Shown: positions 32,606 through 41,697, counted from the first letter of the stretch. The stretch is 64,000 nucleotides of DNA from Streptomyces spiralis (GCF_014654675.1 NZ_BNBC01000008.1:62001-126000), one strand, 5' to 3'. Notes: generated by a model from the letters alone, not told the origin. Numbers and translations: made by a program.

Positions 32606-33133
32606 TTACGCCTGGTCGCGGACCGCGCGGACGGCGGCCCGGATGTTCGGGTACGCGGCGCAGCGGCAGATGTTGCCGCTCATCCACTCCCGGATCTCGG
32701 CGTCGTCCGAGGCGTGGCCCTCCTCGAGCAGCGCCACCGCGGACATGATCTGGCCGGGTGTGCAGTAGCCGCACTGGAAGGCGTCCTGCTCGATGAACGC
32801 CCGCTGCATGGCGTGCAGTTCGCCGTCCTCGGCCAGGCCTTCGACGGTCGTCACCTCGCGCCCCTCGCAGGTGATGGCCAGCGTGAGGCAGGACAGGGTA
32901 CGGCGCTGGTCGACCCACACCGTGCACGCGCCGCAGGTGCCCTGGTCGCACCCCTTCTTCGCGCCCGTCAGATGCAGGCGTTCGCGCAGCGCGTCCAGGA
33001 GGCTGACCCGCGGTTCGAGCTCCAGCGCGTGCTCGGTGCCGTTGACCGTCAGGGTGACCTTCACGGGGCCGGGGCCGCGTTCCGGCAGAACGGGAGCCTC
33101 GGCCACCCGCGAGGGGTGTCGCGTAGCAGACAC
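32606..33133 (-). CDS. Molybdenum hydroxylase 2Fe-2S subunit (PaoA-like)
   Basis: 175 aa from the GTG at 33133 (GGAGG 10 nt upstream; an ATG at 33163 is an alternative). An N-terminal plant-type ferredoxin domain has GCDQGTCGACTVWVDQRRTLSC and a C-terminal helical 2Fe-2S domain has QCGYCTPGQIM and NICRCAAYP, giving both iron-sulfur clusters of the family. No Tat signal is visible, unlike E. coli PaoA, so the complex is probably cytoplasmic. First gene of the operon; divergent from the sugar ABC transporter. Confidence 0.9.
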   Translation of the reverse strand: MSATRHPSRVAEAPVLPERGPGPVKVTLTVNGTEHALELEPRVSLLDALRERLHLTGAKKGCDQGTCGACTVWVDQRRTLSCLTLAITCEGREVTTVEGLAEDGELHAMQRAFIEQDAFQCGYCTPGQIMSAVALLEEGHASDDAEIREWMSGNICRCAAYPNIRAAVRAVRDQA

Positions 33134-33244
33134 GGACGTACCACCTCCACATTCACGTTTCATCGTGTTGCACCTGTGAACGCACCGCCAGTCGGCGTGT
33201 CACCGGCCGCCCCCGACGCCTCCGGGAAGTCGCCTCCCGCGGTC

Positions 33245-33273
33245 TTGACACGTTCCTGGCAAGAACCTACCTT
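33245..33273 (+). promoter_or_regulatory. Sigma70-type promoter of the ABC transporter operon
   Basis: TTGACA (33245-33250, consensus), a 17-bp spacer, TACCTT (33268-33273). An operator-like palindrome begins 5 bp after the -10 box. Confidence 0.72.
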
Positions 33274-33278
33274 CGCGT

Positions 33279-33290
33279 GAAATGGATTTC
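33279..33290. promoter_or_regulatory. Operator-like dyad GAAATGGATTTC at the transcription start
   Basis: Perfect arms (TGAAAT / ATTTCA when the flanking bases 33278 and 33291 are counted) around GG, placed over the expected transcription start. A related site is at 33368-33379. The form fits a LacI/ROK-type sugar repressor; none is encoded next to it. Confidence 0.6.
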
Positions 33291-33367
33291 AGGGTCAGGC
33301 GCGGACGCTGGTCCGGGCCGCCCTTCATTTGGCTTTCAATGCTCGACATTCCTCTTCAAATACGTCT

Positions 33368-33379
33368 GAAATCGGTTTC
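33368..33379. promoter_or_regulatory. Second operator-like dyad GAAATCGGTTTC
   Basis: Same GAAAT-N2-TTTC pattern as 33279-33290, 89 bp downstream and 24 bp before the ATPase start codon. Confidence 0.55.
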
Positions 33380-33403
33380 GCCTCACATCGCTCAGGAGTG
33401 CCT

Positions 33404-35155
33404 GTGACCACGGTCGGAAGGGTGTCGCCGCCCCTGCTCGCCATGCGGGGCATCGGCAAGTCGTTCCCGGGCGTCAGGGCACTGAACGGCGTCGATCTCA
33501 CGGTGCACGCCGGAGAGGTCGTCGCGCTGCTCGGCGAGAACGGCGCCGGGAAGTCGACCCTGATGAACATCCTCGCCGGCGTGCACGGCGACTACGAGGG
33601 CACCATCGAGTGCCAGGGCGAACCGGTCGCCATCCACTCGCCCCGGGACGCGGCCCGGCACGGCATCGCCATGATCCACCAGGAGCTCAACCTGGTGCCG
33701 GAACTGTCCGTCGCCGAGAACGTGTTCCTCGGCCGGGAACCGACCACGGCCCGCGGCACCGTACGCCGCAAGGAGATGGAGGCCCGCACCGCCGAGCTGC
33801 TCGCCGGACTCGGCCTCGACGTGCCGCCGCGGCGCGCCGTCAAACACTGCCGGATCGCCGAGCAGCAGCTCATCGAGGTCGCCAAGGCCCTCAGTCTCGA
33901 TGTGCGGCTGCTGGTGATGGACGAGCCGACATCGGCGCTCGCGGACGCGGAGGTACGCCGCCTGCACGCGGTGATCCGCGGTCTGACCGCCCGCGGCGTG
34001 GGCATCGTGTACATCTCGCACCGCCTGGAGGAACTGGAGGAGATCGCCGACTCGGTGACCGTGCTGCGCGACGGCACGTGCACGGGCCGCCGCGCCATGG
34101 CACGCACCAGCCGCGCCGAACTCGTCCGCCTCATGGTCGGACGGCCGCTGGACGAGCTCTATCCACGGCGCCCGGAGCAGGCCCCGAGCACGCCGCCGCG
34201 GCTGACGGTGCGCGGCCTGACCGTCACGCCGCCGGACGGGAGCCCCGCCGTGCACGGTGTCGACCTGACCGTGGCCCCTGGGGAGATCGTCGGCATCGCC
34301 GGCCTCATGGGGGCCGGCCGCAGCGAGGTGCTGCAGGCCGTCTTCGGGCAGTACGGGACCGCGGCCCGGGGCGAGTTCACGCTCGACGGCCGCCGCTACG
34401 TGCCCCGCAGTCCCGGGCACGCCATCCGCAGCGGCCTCGCCCTCGTCGCGGAGGACCGCAAGGCGCAGAGCCTGGTGCTCGGCAACACGGTCCGCTTCAA
34501 CAGCTCGCTCGCCGCGCTCCGCCGGTTCGCCACACCGTGGCGCACGGTACGACGCCGGCGCGAGACCACGGCCGTACGCGAGCAGATGACCGCGCTCGCG
34601 GTCCGCACGCCCGGCCTGGAAAACTCCGTCGGGCTGCTGTCCGGCGGCAACCAGCAGAAGGTCGTGCTCGCCAAGTGCCTGCTGACCCGGCCCGGTGTGC
34701 TGCTCGTGGACGAGCCGACCCGCGGCATCGACATCGGCGCCAAGGCCCAGATCCACGCCCTGATGGACCGCCTCGCCGCCCAGGGCACCGCCATCCTCGC
34801 CGTCTCCTCGGAACTGCCCGAACTCATCGGCATGTGCGACCGGATCCTCGTGCTCTGCGAGGGGCGCCTCACCGGCGAGTTCCACCGGGACCCGGCGCGC
34901 GGCCCGGTCGCCGACCAGGAGGCGATCCTCACGGCGGCGATGGCCCGGCACGCGGTCGCCGCCGCTCCGGCGGCCGGACCCGCCGGCGCACCGCGGGCCC
35001 ACGGCGCAGGAACCGGTGCCGCGCCCCGTCCCCCGTCCGGCACCGCATCCGATGCCGCTTCCGACACCGCGTCCGATGCCACCTCCGGCACCGCGTCCGA
35101 TGCCGCACCCGACACCGACTCCCACGAACTCCACCCCAAGGAGCCCCGCTCATGA
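33404..35155 (+). CDS. Sugar ABC transporter ATPase, RbsA/MglA-type (two nucleotide-binding domains)
   Basis: 583 aa. Two ATPase domains: NBD1 with Walker A GENGAGKST, a Q-loop region IHQELNLV and Walker B LLVMDEPTSAL; NBD2 with the degenerate Walker A MGAGRSEVL typical of this class, signature LSGGNQQKVVLAKCL and VDEPTRGIDIGAKAQI. Belongs to the CUT2 class that imports monosaccharides such as ribose, xylose or furanoses. GTG at 33404 with AGGAG 5 nt upstream. After the usual end (~510) there is an Ala/Gly-rich tail and six tetrapeptide repeats (ASDA/ASDT/TSGT), not typical of RbsA. The stop overlaps the permease start (ATGA). Confidence 0.92.
   Translation: MTTVGRVSPPLLAMRGIGKSFPGVRALNGVDLTVHAGEVVALLGENGAGKSTLMNILAGVHGDYEGTIECQGEPVAIHSPRDAARHGIAMIHQELNLVPELSVAENVFLGREPTTARGTVRRKEMEARTAELLAGLGLDVPPRRAVKHCRIAEQQLIEVAKALSLDVRLLVMDEPTSALADAEVRRLHAVIRGLTARGVGIVYISHRLEELEEIADSVTVLRDGTCTGRRAMARTSRAELVRLMVGRPLDELYPRRPEQAPSTPPRLTVRGLTVTPPDGSPAVHGVDLTVAPGEIVGIAGLMGAGRSEVLQAVFGQYGTAARGEFTLDGRRYVPRSPGHAIRSGLALVAEDRKAQSLVLGNTVRFNSSLAALRRFATPWRTVRRRRETTAVREQMTALAVRTPGLENSVGLLSGGNQQKVVLAKCLLTRPGVLLVDEPTRGIDIGAKAQIHALMDRLAAQGTAILAVSSELPELIGMCDRILVLCEGRLTGEFHRDPARGPVADQEAILTAAMARHAVAAAPAAGPAGAPRAHGAGTGAAPRPPSGTASDAASDTASDATSGTASDAAPDTDSHELHPKEPRS
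35045..35116 (+). repeat. Six 12-bp tandem repeats encoding the ATPase tail
   Basis: Six in-frame copies of a unit like GCGTCCGATGCC, encoding ASDA-ASDT-ASDA-TSGT-ASDA-APDT at the C-terminus of the ABC ATPase. Looks like replication slippage tolerated in a disordered tail. Confidence 0.85.
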
Positions 35156-36264
35156 CGAGCGTTCTCAAGGCCGCCCCGGACACCTCGGGCGCCGCCGCAC
35201 CCGGGCGGTTGCGACGGCTCCTGCCGCTCTTCGGGTCGCTGCAGAGCTACATCGGCCTGGTCCTCATCTTCGCGGTCGGCGTCGCCACCAAGGGCGACAT
35301 CTTCCTCGACCAGACCAACCTCACCAACGCCATCGGCAACTTCGCCTCGCGCGGCATCCTCGCCGTCGGCGTCACCCTGGTCATCATCACCGCCGGGATC
35401 GACCTGTCCGTCGGCTCCCTCATGGGGTTCGCGTCCATGGCCGCGGCGATGATGCTCTTCCACCACGACATGCCGGTCTGGCAGATCGTCCCGTTGTGCA
35501 TGCTCATCGGCGCGGCCTTCGGGGTCGTCAACGGTGTGGGCACCACCTGGCTGCGCATCCAGTCGTTCGTGATGACGCTCGCCATGCTGTCCATCGCCCG
35601 CGGCCTGGACCGCCAGCTCTCCGACAACGCCTCCGTGGGCACCACCGTCGCCGGGTCCGACGGCAAACTCACCCCGAACTCCGAGGCGTTCCAGAGCCTG
35701 GGAACCCCGGGGCACAACGTCCTCGTCGGCATCCTCGGACCGGACGGCATCTACTTCCCCGTGCTCGCCTTCTTCGTCGTGTGCGTCGTCTTCCATCTGG
35801 TGCTCTCCAGAAGCCGGTTCGGACGGCACATCTACGCCGTCGGCGGCAACCCCACCGCCGCCCGCCTGTCCGGCATCAACGTCACCTTCGTCGTCATCGC
35901 CGTGTTCACCCTGTCCGGCATGCTCGCCGGGTTCGCCGGGCCCATCGACGCCGCGTACAGCGCCTCAGCCGACCCGATGGCGGGCAACGGCTACGAACTC
36001 GACGCCATCGCCGCGGCCGTCATCGGCGGGGCGAGCCTCGCCGGCGGCAAGGGCACCATCGCCGGCACGTTCGTCGGCTCCCTGATCCTCACCCTGCTCG
36101 ACAACGTGCTCGGCCTCAACGCCGTCAGCGACAACTGGCAGCTCGTCATCAAGGGCTCGATCGTCGTCTTCGCGGTCGTCCTGCAACGCCCCGACCTGCT
36201 GGGCGGACTGCGCCGCCGCCTCACCCACCGCACCCGCACCGACCGTTCCACCGAGGAGAAGTAA
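35152..36264 (+). CDS. Sugar ABC transporter permease, RbsC-type
   Basis: 370 aa with about 8-10 membrane segments; BPD_transp_2 family. Motifs include GVTLVIITAGIDLSVGSLMGF near residue 80, RSRFGRHIYAVGGNPTAARLSGI and IAAAVIGGASLAGGKGTIAGTFVGSLIL. Pairs with the ATPase before it (4-bp overlap) and the binding protein after it (3 bp gap). CUT2 class, monosaccharide import. Confidence 0.93.
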   Translation: MTSVLKAAPDTSGAAAPGRLRRLLPLFGSLQSYIGLVLIFAVGVATKGDIFLDQTNLTNAIGNFASRGILAVGVTLVIITAGIDLSVGSLMGFASMAAAMMLFHHDMPVWQIVPLCMLIGAAFGVVNGVGTTWLRIQSFVMTLAMLSIARGLDRQLSDNASVGTTVAGSDGKLTPNSEAFQSLGTPGHNVLVGILGPDGIYFPVLAFFVVCVVFHLVLSRSRFGRHIYAVGGNPTAARLSGINVTFVVIAVFTLSGMLAGFAGPIDAAYSASADPMAGNGYELDAIAAAVIGGASLAGGKGTIAGTFVGSLILTLLDNVLGLNAVSDNWQLVIKGSIVVFAVVLQRPDLLGGLRRRLTHRTRTDRSTEEK

Positions 36265-36267
36265 GGC

Positions 36268-37260
36268 ATGACCAGAAAAGCACTCACCGCCGTCGCCGCC
36301 CTGTGCGTCGCGGTACTCGCCTCCGGCTGCGCCTCCAAGACGGACACCGCGAGCAGCACCGGCGGCGACAAGGGTGACAGCGGCCAGTTCGTCATCGGCT
36401 ACTCGCAGTCCAACAACGCCGAGCCGTACCGCCAGCAGCTCAACAAGCAGCTCCAGTACTACGTCAAGCAGCACAAGAACCTGAAGCTCCTGCCCATCAC
36501 CGACGCCAAGCAGGACAACGCGACGCAGGTCAGCCAGGTGCAGAGCTTCATCCAGCAGAAGGTCGACCTGCTGATCGTCTCGCCCAACGAGCCCGCCCCG
36601 CTCACCCCGCCCGTCGAGCAGGCCTGCAAGGCCGGCATCCCCGTGATCATCCTGGACCGCACCGTCAACACCGACTGCTACACCGCCTTCATCGGCGGCG
36701 ACAACTACCAGATCGGCAAGAAGGCGGGCGAGGCCGCGGTGAAGGCGCTCCCCGACGGCGGCAACGTCGCCGAACTGCGCGGTGTGCTCTCCGCCCAGCC
36801 GCAGATCGACCGCGACAAGGGCTTCCGCGACGCTATCGCCGGACACGGCATCAAGATCGTCGAGTCGCGCGAGGCGAAGTGGACGCGGCCCAACGCCATC
36901 CAGGTCATGAACCAGTGGCTGGCCCGGGGCACGAAGATCGACCTCGTCTACGCCCACAACGACGACATGGCGATCGGCGCCTACGGCGCGGCGGCGGGCG
37001 CGGGCAAGGCCGACAGCATGAAGTTCATCGGCATCGACGGCCTGGCGATCCCCGACGGCGGCATCCGCGCCGTGCAGCAGGGCCACCTGCTGACCACGTT
37101 CGTCTACCCGACCGGCGCCAAGGAGGCCGCCGAGGCCGCGTACGCCCTCTCGCAGCACCAGAAGGTCACCAAGAAGCAGACCCTGGGCACCGTGGAGATC
37201 ACCCAGGCGAACGCCGCCCAGGTCTACGACGAGTTCGACATGAGCTCCAAGACCGGCTGA
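36268..37260 (+). CDS. Sugar ABC transporter substrate-binding lipoprotein (periplasmic-binding protein type 1)
   Basis: 330 aa. Lipoprotein signal with lipobox LASG-C20. Peripla_BP_4 fold: FVIGYSQSNNAEPYRQQLNKQL, VDLLIVSPNEPAPLTPPVEQACKAGIPVIILDR, VYAHNDDMAIGAYGA. The NNAEPYR start and the DRTVNTD stretch recall YtfQ-like furanose-binding proteins, which fits the GH172 gene downstream. Membrane-anchored outside the cell. Confidence 0.92.
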   Translation: MTRKALTAVAALCVAVLASGCASKTDTASSTGGDKGDSGQFVIGYSQSNNAEPYRQQLNKQLQYYVKQHKNLKLLPITDAKQDNATQVSQVQSFIQQKVDLLIVSPNEPAPLTPPVEQACKAGIPVIILDRTVNTDCYTAFIGGDNYQIGKKAGEAAVKALPDGGNVAELRGVLSAQPQIDRDKGFRDAIAGHGIKIVESREAKWTRPNAIQVMNQWLARGTKIDLVYAHNDDMAIGAYGAAAGAGKADSMKFIGIDGLAIPDGGIRAVQQGHLLTTFVYPTGAKEAAEAAYALSQHQKVTKKQTLGTVEITQANAAQVYDEFDMSSKTG

Positions 37261-37331
37261 CCGACCCGTCGCAGCGCACGCCACCGCGCCCACCGGGCGC
37301 ACGCCAGGAAAGGACGCCATGAGAGGACGCC

Positions 37332-39833
37332 ATGAAGGCTGAGACATGGGCACGCCGGGCGGCCGCGGTGGCCGTCGCCGTCGCGGCCGCGCTCACACCC
37401 GGCGCCGCGACGGCCACCGCGGCCGACGCCCCCGTTGCCCGGCACACCGCACCGGGCACCCACGGCCCCGTCGGCTGGGACACCTACCGGCACCTCGACC
37501 GGCTGGGCGAGCTGCCGAGCGGTGTCCGCACCCAGCAGTTCTCCAGCTTCGACCGCGCCGGCGGCAACGACGACGGCTTCGACGGAACGTACTCCTGTCT
37601 GCGGACGACGACCGAGGGCTGCGTCATCGCCGAGCACAGCGGGCCGGGCGAGATCGGGGCGATCTGGTTCACCCGCGACGGCGGCGACGTGTCCCGGACC
37701 GGCACCATCACCATCGAACTCGACGGCAAGACGGTGCTGCACGCATCCCTGCAGGACGTCGTCGACGGAAAGCTGGGGGCGCCGTTCACGGCGCCGCTCG
37801 TGGCCGACGCCGACGCCTCCTCGGGCGGCGTGCTCATCGAAGTGCCCATGACGTTCCGCCGGTCCATGCGGATCACCACCGAGCACAACCCGCTCTTCTA
37901 CCACGTCTCCTACCGCACCTTCGCGGACGCCGTCGGCGTCACCACCTTCGACCCCTCCGACCCGGCGCAGGACGTCGTCGACCGTCTCAAGGCGGCCGGA
38001 ACCCGCGATCCGAAGCCCGCGCTGCCCGGCGCCCGCACCACCGCACGCACCCTCGACCTCGCCCCCGGACAGACCCGGACCCTCGCGAAGGTGACCGACC
38101 CGGGGCTGCTCACCGCACTCGACATCCGTCTGCCACAGGCCTCCTACGTCACCCCGCGCACCGAGACCGACAACGGCCGGGCCTTCGGCGCGGGAGGTTC
38201 CAGCGAGTTCACCGTCGCCGTGGACCCCGCCAACGAAGGCGTCACCCTCACCCGCCGGCTGGACCCCGGGATCGGCCACCAGGTCGCCGACGTGTACGTG
38301 GACGGCCACCTCGCCGGCCGCTGGAGCCCGAACGAGCCCGTCGGCGGCGGGCTGTGGGCCGAGCAGAGCGTACGCCTGCCCGCGTCCCTGACCGCCGGAA
38401 AGTCCCGCATCACCGTCAAGAACGTCTTCGTGTCCTCGGACCTCGACTACAACGAGTTCACCTACTGGGCCGACAGCGAGACCGGGGGCCAGACCCACCG
38501 CACCGACACCGTCGACGTCGGCACACCCGCCTCCGAACAGGACCACGCGTACCGCATCACCGCGCCCACCTGGCAGGGTGAACGCACCTTCGGCTATCCG
38601 CTCGACGACGACCAGCGCGCCCGACTCGCCGAGACGCAGAAACTCCTGCAGGGTCTGCGCCTGCGCATCTCCTTCGACGGTCACCGCACCGTCGACTCAC
38701 CCCTGGGCGAGTTCTTCGGGTCCGGACACGCCCTGGCGCCGGTCCGGTCCCTGATGTTCGGCATCGACCCCGCCACACGCGCCTTCAGGGCCTGGTGGCC
38801 GATGCCGTTCGCCCGGAGCGCCGAGGTCCAGCTGTACAACGGCTCCGGCACCGCCGTCACCACGGGCACCGCGGCGGTCACCTCGGCGCCCTCCACCGCC
38901 CACGCCCGGGCGGTACAGGACGGGACCGAGGGCTACTTCCGGACCCAGTCCCACGCCGGGCCCACCACCGACGGGCAGAGCTGGCCGTTCCTGGTGGCCG
39001 ACGGCCGGGGCAAGTTCGTCGGCGTCAGCCACACCATGACCGGGGAGACCAATCGCAACTACCTGGAGGGCGACGAGCGCGTCCACGTCGACGGCTCCCG
39101 CACGCCGCAGCTCCACGGCACCGGAACCGAGGACTTCTACCAGAGCGGCTGGTACTTCAACCGCGAGACCTACACCCAGCCGTTCAACGGCAACCCCACC
39201 CACCTCGGCGCCTCCACCGGATGCGCCGCCGACCGCGACTGCACCGGCGCCTACCGGCTGCAGATCCATGACGCCGTGCCGTTCACCCGCTCCATCGCGT
39301 ACTCCATCGAGCACGGCCCCGTGAACGACAAGCAGGCCGACTACTCGTCGACCGCCTACTGGTACGGCACCGCCGAACCGAGCGTCCACCGCACGGACAG
39401 CCTGCGCGTCGGCGACCCCGGCGACGAGCAGGCCCACCACTACACCTCGGCCGACCCCGGGCCGGCCACGACCCTCGACTCCGTCTTCGAAGGAGACCAG
39501 CGCGACCCCGCCCGCCTGACGGCGGCGACCCGCGCCACCCACGCCCCCGTCACCTTCGTCCTCGCCGTCGACCTCGGCAACAGGGGGGTCGAGCTGCGCC
39601 GCACCTCCGACCAGAAGGCCGCACACCAACAGGTCGAGGTCAGGGTGAACGGCCGGCGGCTCCCGGACTGGTACCAGCCTCTCGGCAACGGCGAGCGCCG
39701 CTGGCTGGACGACACCTACCTGATCCCGTCCGCCGTCACCCACGGCAGGAAGGCCCTCACGATCACCCTGACACCGCCGGCGGGCGCACCCGACTGGTCG
39801 GCGGCTTCGTACACCGCGTACAGCCTGAGCTGA
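37332..39833 (+). CDS. Exported DUF2961 / GH172 family protein
   Basis: 833 aa with a Sec signal (AAAVAVAVAAALTPGAATATA). Two related modules are present: the N-terminal half has the DUF2961 start WDTYRHLDRLGELPSGVRTQQFSSFDRAGGN and IWFTRDGGD, the C-terminal half has the hallmark LHGTGTEDFYQSGWYFNRETYTQPFNG. GH172 includes alpha-D-fructofuranosidase/difructose-dianhydride enzymes and D-arabinofuranosidases. Its place directly behind a furanose-type importer suggests it releases the imported sugar outside the cell. A strong hairpin follows. The start at 37332 is preceded by GAGGACGCC. Confidence 0.85.
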   Translation: MKAETWARRAAAVAVAVAAALTPGAATATAADAPVARHTAPGTHGPVGWDTYRHLDRLGELPSGVRTQQFSSFDRAGGNDDGFDGTYSCLRTTTEGCVIAEHSGPGEIGAIWFTRDGGDVSRTGTITIELDGKTVLHASLQDVVDGKLGAPFTAPLVADADASSGGVLIEVPMTFRRSMRITTEHNPLFYHVSYRTFADAVGVTTFDPSDPAQDVVDRLKAAGTRDPKPALPGARTTARTLDLAPGQTRTLAKVTDPGLLTALDIRLPQASYVTPRTETDNGRAFGAGGSSEFTVAVDPANEGVTLTRRLDPGIGHQVADVYVDGHLAGRWSPNEPVGGGLWAEQSVRLPASLTAGKSRITVKNVFVSSDLDYNEFTYWADSETGGQTHRTDTVDVGTPASEQDHAYRITAPTWQGERTFGYPLDDDQRARLAETQKLLQGLRLRISFDGHRTVDSPLGEFFGSGHALAPVRSLMFGIDPATRAFRAWWPMPFARSAEVQLYNGSGTAVTTGTAAVTSAPSTAHARAVQDGTEGYFRTQSHAGPTTDGQSWPFLVADGRGKFVGVSHTMTGETNRNYLEGDERVHVDGSRTPQLHGTGTEDFYQSGWYFNRETYTQPFNGNPTHLGASTGCAADRDCTGAYRLQIHDAVPFTRSIAYSIEHGPVNDKQADYSSTAYWYGTAEPSVHRTDSLRVGDPGDEQAHHYTSADPGPATTLDSVFEGDQRDPARLTAATRATHAPVTFVLAVDLGNRGVELRRTSDQKAAHQQVEVRVNGRRLPDWYQPLGNGERRWLDDTYLIPSAVTHGRKALTITLTPPAGAPDWSAASYTAYSLS

Positions 39834-39854
39834 GCCATTCCCCACCCGGACGGA

Positions 39855-39891
39855 CGGACGGGCGGCCCCGGCGACGGAGGCCGCCCGTCCG
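39855..39891. terminator. Bidirectional hairpin terminator
   Basis: 13-bp perfect stem (39855-39867 with 39879-39891), 11-nt loop, between the convergent GH172 and Stealth genes. Confidence 0.75.
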
Positions 39892-39918
39892 GTCCGCGCG
39901 GAGAACCGATCCCCCTGT

Positions 39919-41697
39919 TCAGCGTTCGAACGGGCTGGGCACCGGGAAGTACTCGTCCAGGAAGCGGGACATCACGCTCTGCCGGCGGCCCTGTTCGTCC
40001 TGCGTGGAGGTGGTGTCGTTCAGGCAGAAGACGTGCACGTCCCGGTCGGCCAGCAGCCTGCCGAGCATCCGCTGCACGCCTGGTCTGCCGACGTCGCAGT
40101 ACCGGTAGACCAGTCCCTCGCCGGGGAAGGAACGCCCGGCGTGGAACGCGTAGTAGTGATGCAGGGACGAGGCGACGGAGATGTCGTCGACGCCGCGGAA
40201 CCGGCTCGCCGCGGTGCGCCGGTGCTCCTCGGGGAACTCCGTCTCGATCTCCCGCAGGATGCTGCGATGCAGCGCGTGGGGCACGTGCTTCATCTTCCGG
40301 ACGATGTGGTCGCCGAAACGCTCGGCGATGAGTCTGCGGTTGTTCTTGGCGGCCGCCGCCACGGGCGGGTCCTCGGCGGACAGGTCGCCGAAGGGAACCA
40401 GTGCGGGGGAGAGATAGAACTTGCCCAGGCCATTGGGCAGGAAGAAGTGCTGCGGCAGGATCTCCTGCCCGAGGATCACGTCGTCGTTGAAATAGAGGAA
40501 GTGCTCCGACAGCCCCTCGATGCGGTGGAGCTGGCTCTCGATGGCATGCGAGTTGAACGTCGGCAGGACTTCGGGATCACGGAAAATGTCCCTGTGGCTG
40601 ACCACCTTGATACGTGGGTGGTCCGTGTTCAGCCACTGCGGCGTCTGGTCGGCCGTCACCAGGTATATCGTGCGTATCCAGGGCGCGTACAGATGGAGTG
40701 AGCGCAGGGAGTAGCGCAGTTCGTCCCTGCTGAGATATCGGGCGGCGTTGGCCGCCTCGTCGTGGTACGGCAGGTCGGAGAAACGGGCTCGCTGACGCAG
40801 CCAGTGCGGATCGGAGCCGTCGACCCATGTGTAGACCGCGTCGACGGGGAAGGAGCGGCGTCCCACCGCCCCCACGGCGAAGGCCCGGCGGGTCCGCACC
40901 GGTGTCGGACCCTGTTCCTCGGGCAGGGGAGCGAGATCGGTGAACAGGCTCTCGTCGGCCTCCACCGCCGCCTCGTCCGCCGGGACGGACTCCGCGACCC
41001 CGTTGCGCCGCGGGGAGACCAGCCGGTCGTCCTCCTGCCGCCAGAACTCGATGTCGCAGCCGTAGCGCACGCCCAGGACCAGACGGCCCGAGCGGTCGGT
41101 GCGGTACCAGGCGTACCGGAAGACGTCCGAGGCGGAGACGCGCTTCCACTGCCTTCGGGGACCGTGGCCGGTCACCGCGGACTCCTTCGGGTCCGCGTTC
41201 CCCCGCACCGGCACCACGTATCCCGGTCTGACCCTCAAGGCCTCACGCAGTGCGCGGAACACGGCCTGCCGGTCCTTCTCGCGGACCGCGACCGCGGCCG
41301 AGGTCTCGTACGGCGAGCGCACGCAGAAGTAGTCGACGCCCGCGGCGCGCAGCGCGGCCGCCACCTCGTCGAGATTGGATCTGCGGGCCCGGAGCGGGGT
41401 GGCGTCCGGCAGGACATGGGCGATGCGCACCTTGCCGTTCACACTGACGACCATGCTGTCCCGCGTCGCCAGCAGTTGCCTGTGGCGGCGGGCCACTCGG
41501 CCGCGCTGCAACTGCCCCCTCATCTCGGTCATGGCGGCGATCCCCGACTTGAACTGCTCCCGCAGAACGGTGTCCACGTGCGCGGCGATCAGTCGCCGCG
41601 CGCCGACCGGTACCACCCGACGGTAGGTACTGATCAATCGGGATGCTTCGGGGTTCCGCACTGCCGGTGCACCCGTTCGGACCGTTCGTGCTTTCAC
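39919..41697 (-). CDS. Stealth-family sugar-phosphate transferase
   Basis: 592 aa. Contains all Stealth conserved regions: CR1 FPVDAVYTWVDGSDPHW, CR2 RDELRYSLRSLHLYAPWIRTIYLVTADQTPQWLN with HAIESQLHRIEGLSEHFLYFNDDV, CR3 around KMKHVPHALHRSIL, CR4 RPGVQRMLGRLLADRDVHVFCLND. Stealth proteins transfer hexose-1-phosphate or related units from nucleotide sugars (GlcNAc-1-phosphotransferase, capsule polymerases). The ~250 residues before CR1 form an extra N-terminal region. GTG start with AAGGGGG 5 nt upstream. No capsule operon is adjacent, so it stands alone. Acceptor unknown. Confidence 0.9.
   Translation of the reverse strand: MKARTVRTGAPAVRNPEASRLISTYRRVVPVGARRLIAAHVDTVLREQFKSGIAAMTEMRGQLQRGRVARRHRQLLATRDSMVVSVNGKVRIAHVLPDATPLRARRSNLDEVAAALRAAGVDYFCVRSPYETSAAVAVREKDRQAVFRALREALRVRPGYVVPVRGNADPKESAVTGHGPRRQWKRVSASDVFRYAWYRTDRSGRLVLGVRYGCDIEFWRQEDDRLVSPRRNGVAESVPADEAAVEADESLFTDLAPLPEEQGPTPVRTRRAFAVGAVGRRSFPVDAVYTWVDGSDPHWLRQRARFSDLPYHDEAANAARYLSRDELRYSLRSLHLYAPWIRTIYLVTADQTPQWLNTDHPRIKVVSHRDIFRDPEVLPTFNSHAIESQLHRIEGLSEHFLYFNDDVILGQEILPQHFFLPNGLGKFYLSPALVPFGDLSAEDPPVAAAAKNNRRLIAERFGDHIVRKMKHVPHALHRSILREIETEFPEEHRRTAASRFRGVDDISVASSLHHYYAFHAGRSFPGEGLVYRYCDVGRPGVQRMLGRLLADRDVHVFCLNDTTSTQDEQGRRQSVMSRFLDEYFPVPSPFER

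Noticed and set aside
33392..35829. Minus-strand open frames over the ABC transporter genes
   Set aside because: Antisense shadows; the plus strand encodes Walker and signature motifs in order with overlapping starts and stops.
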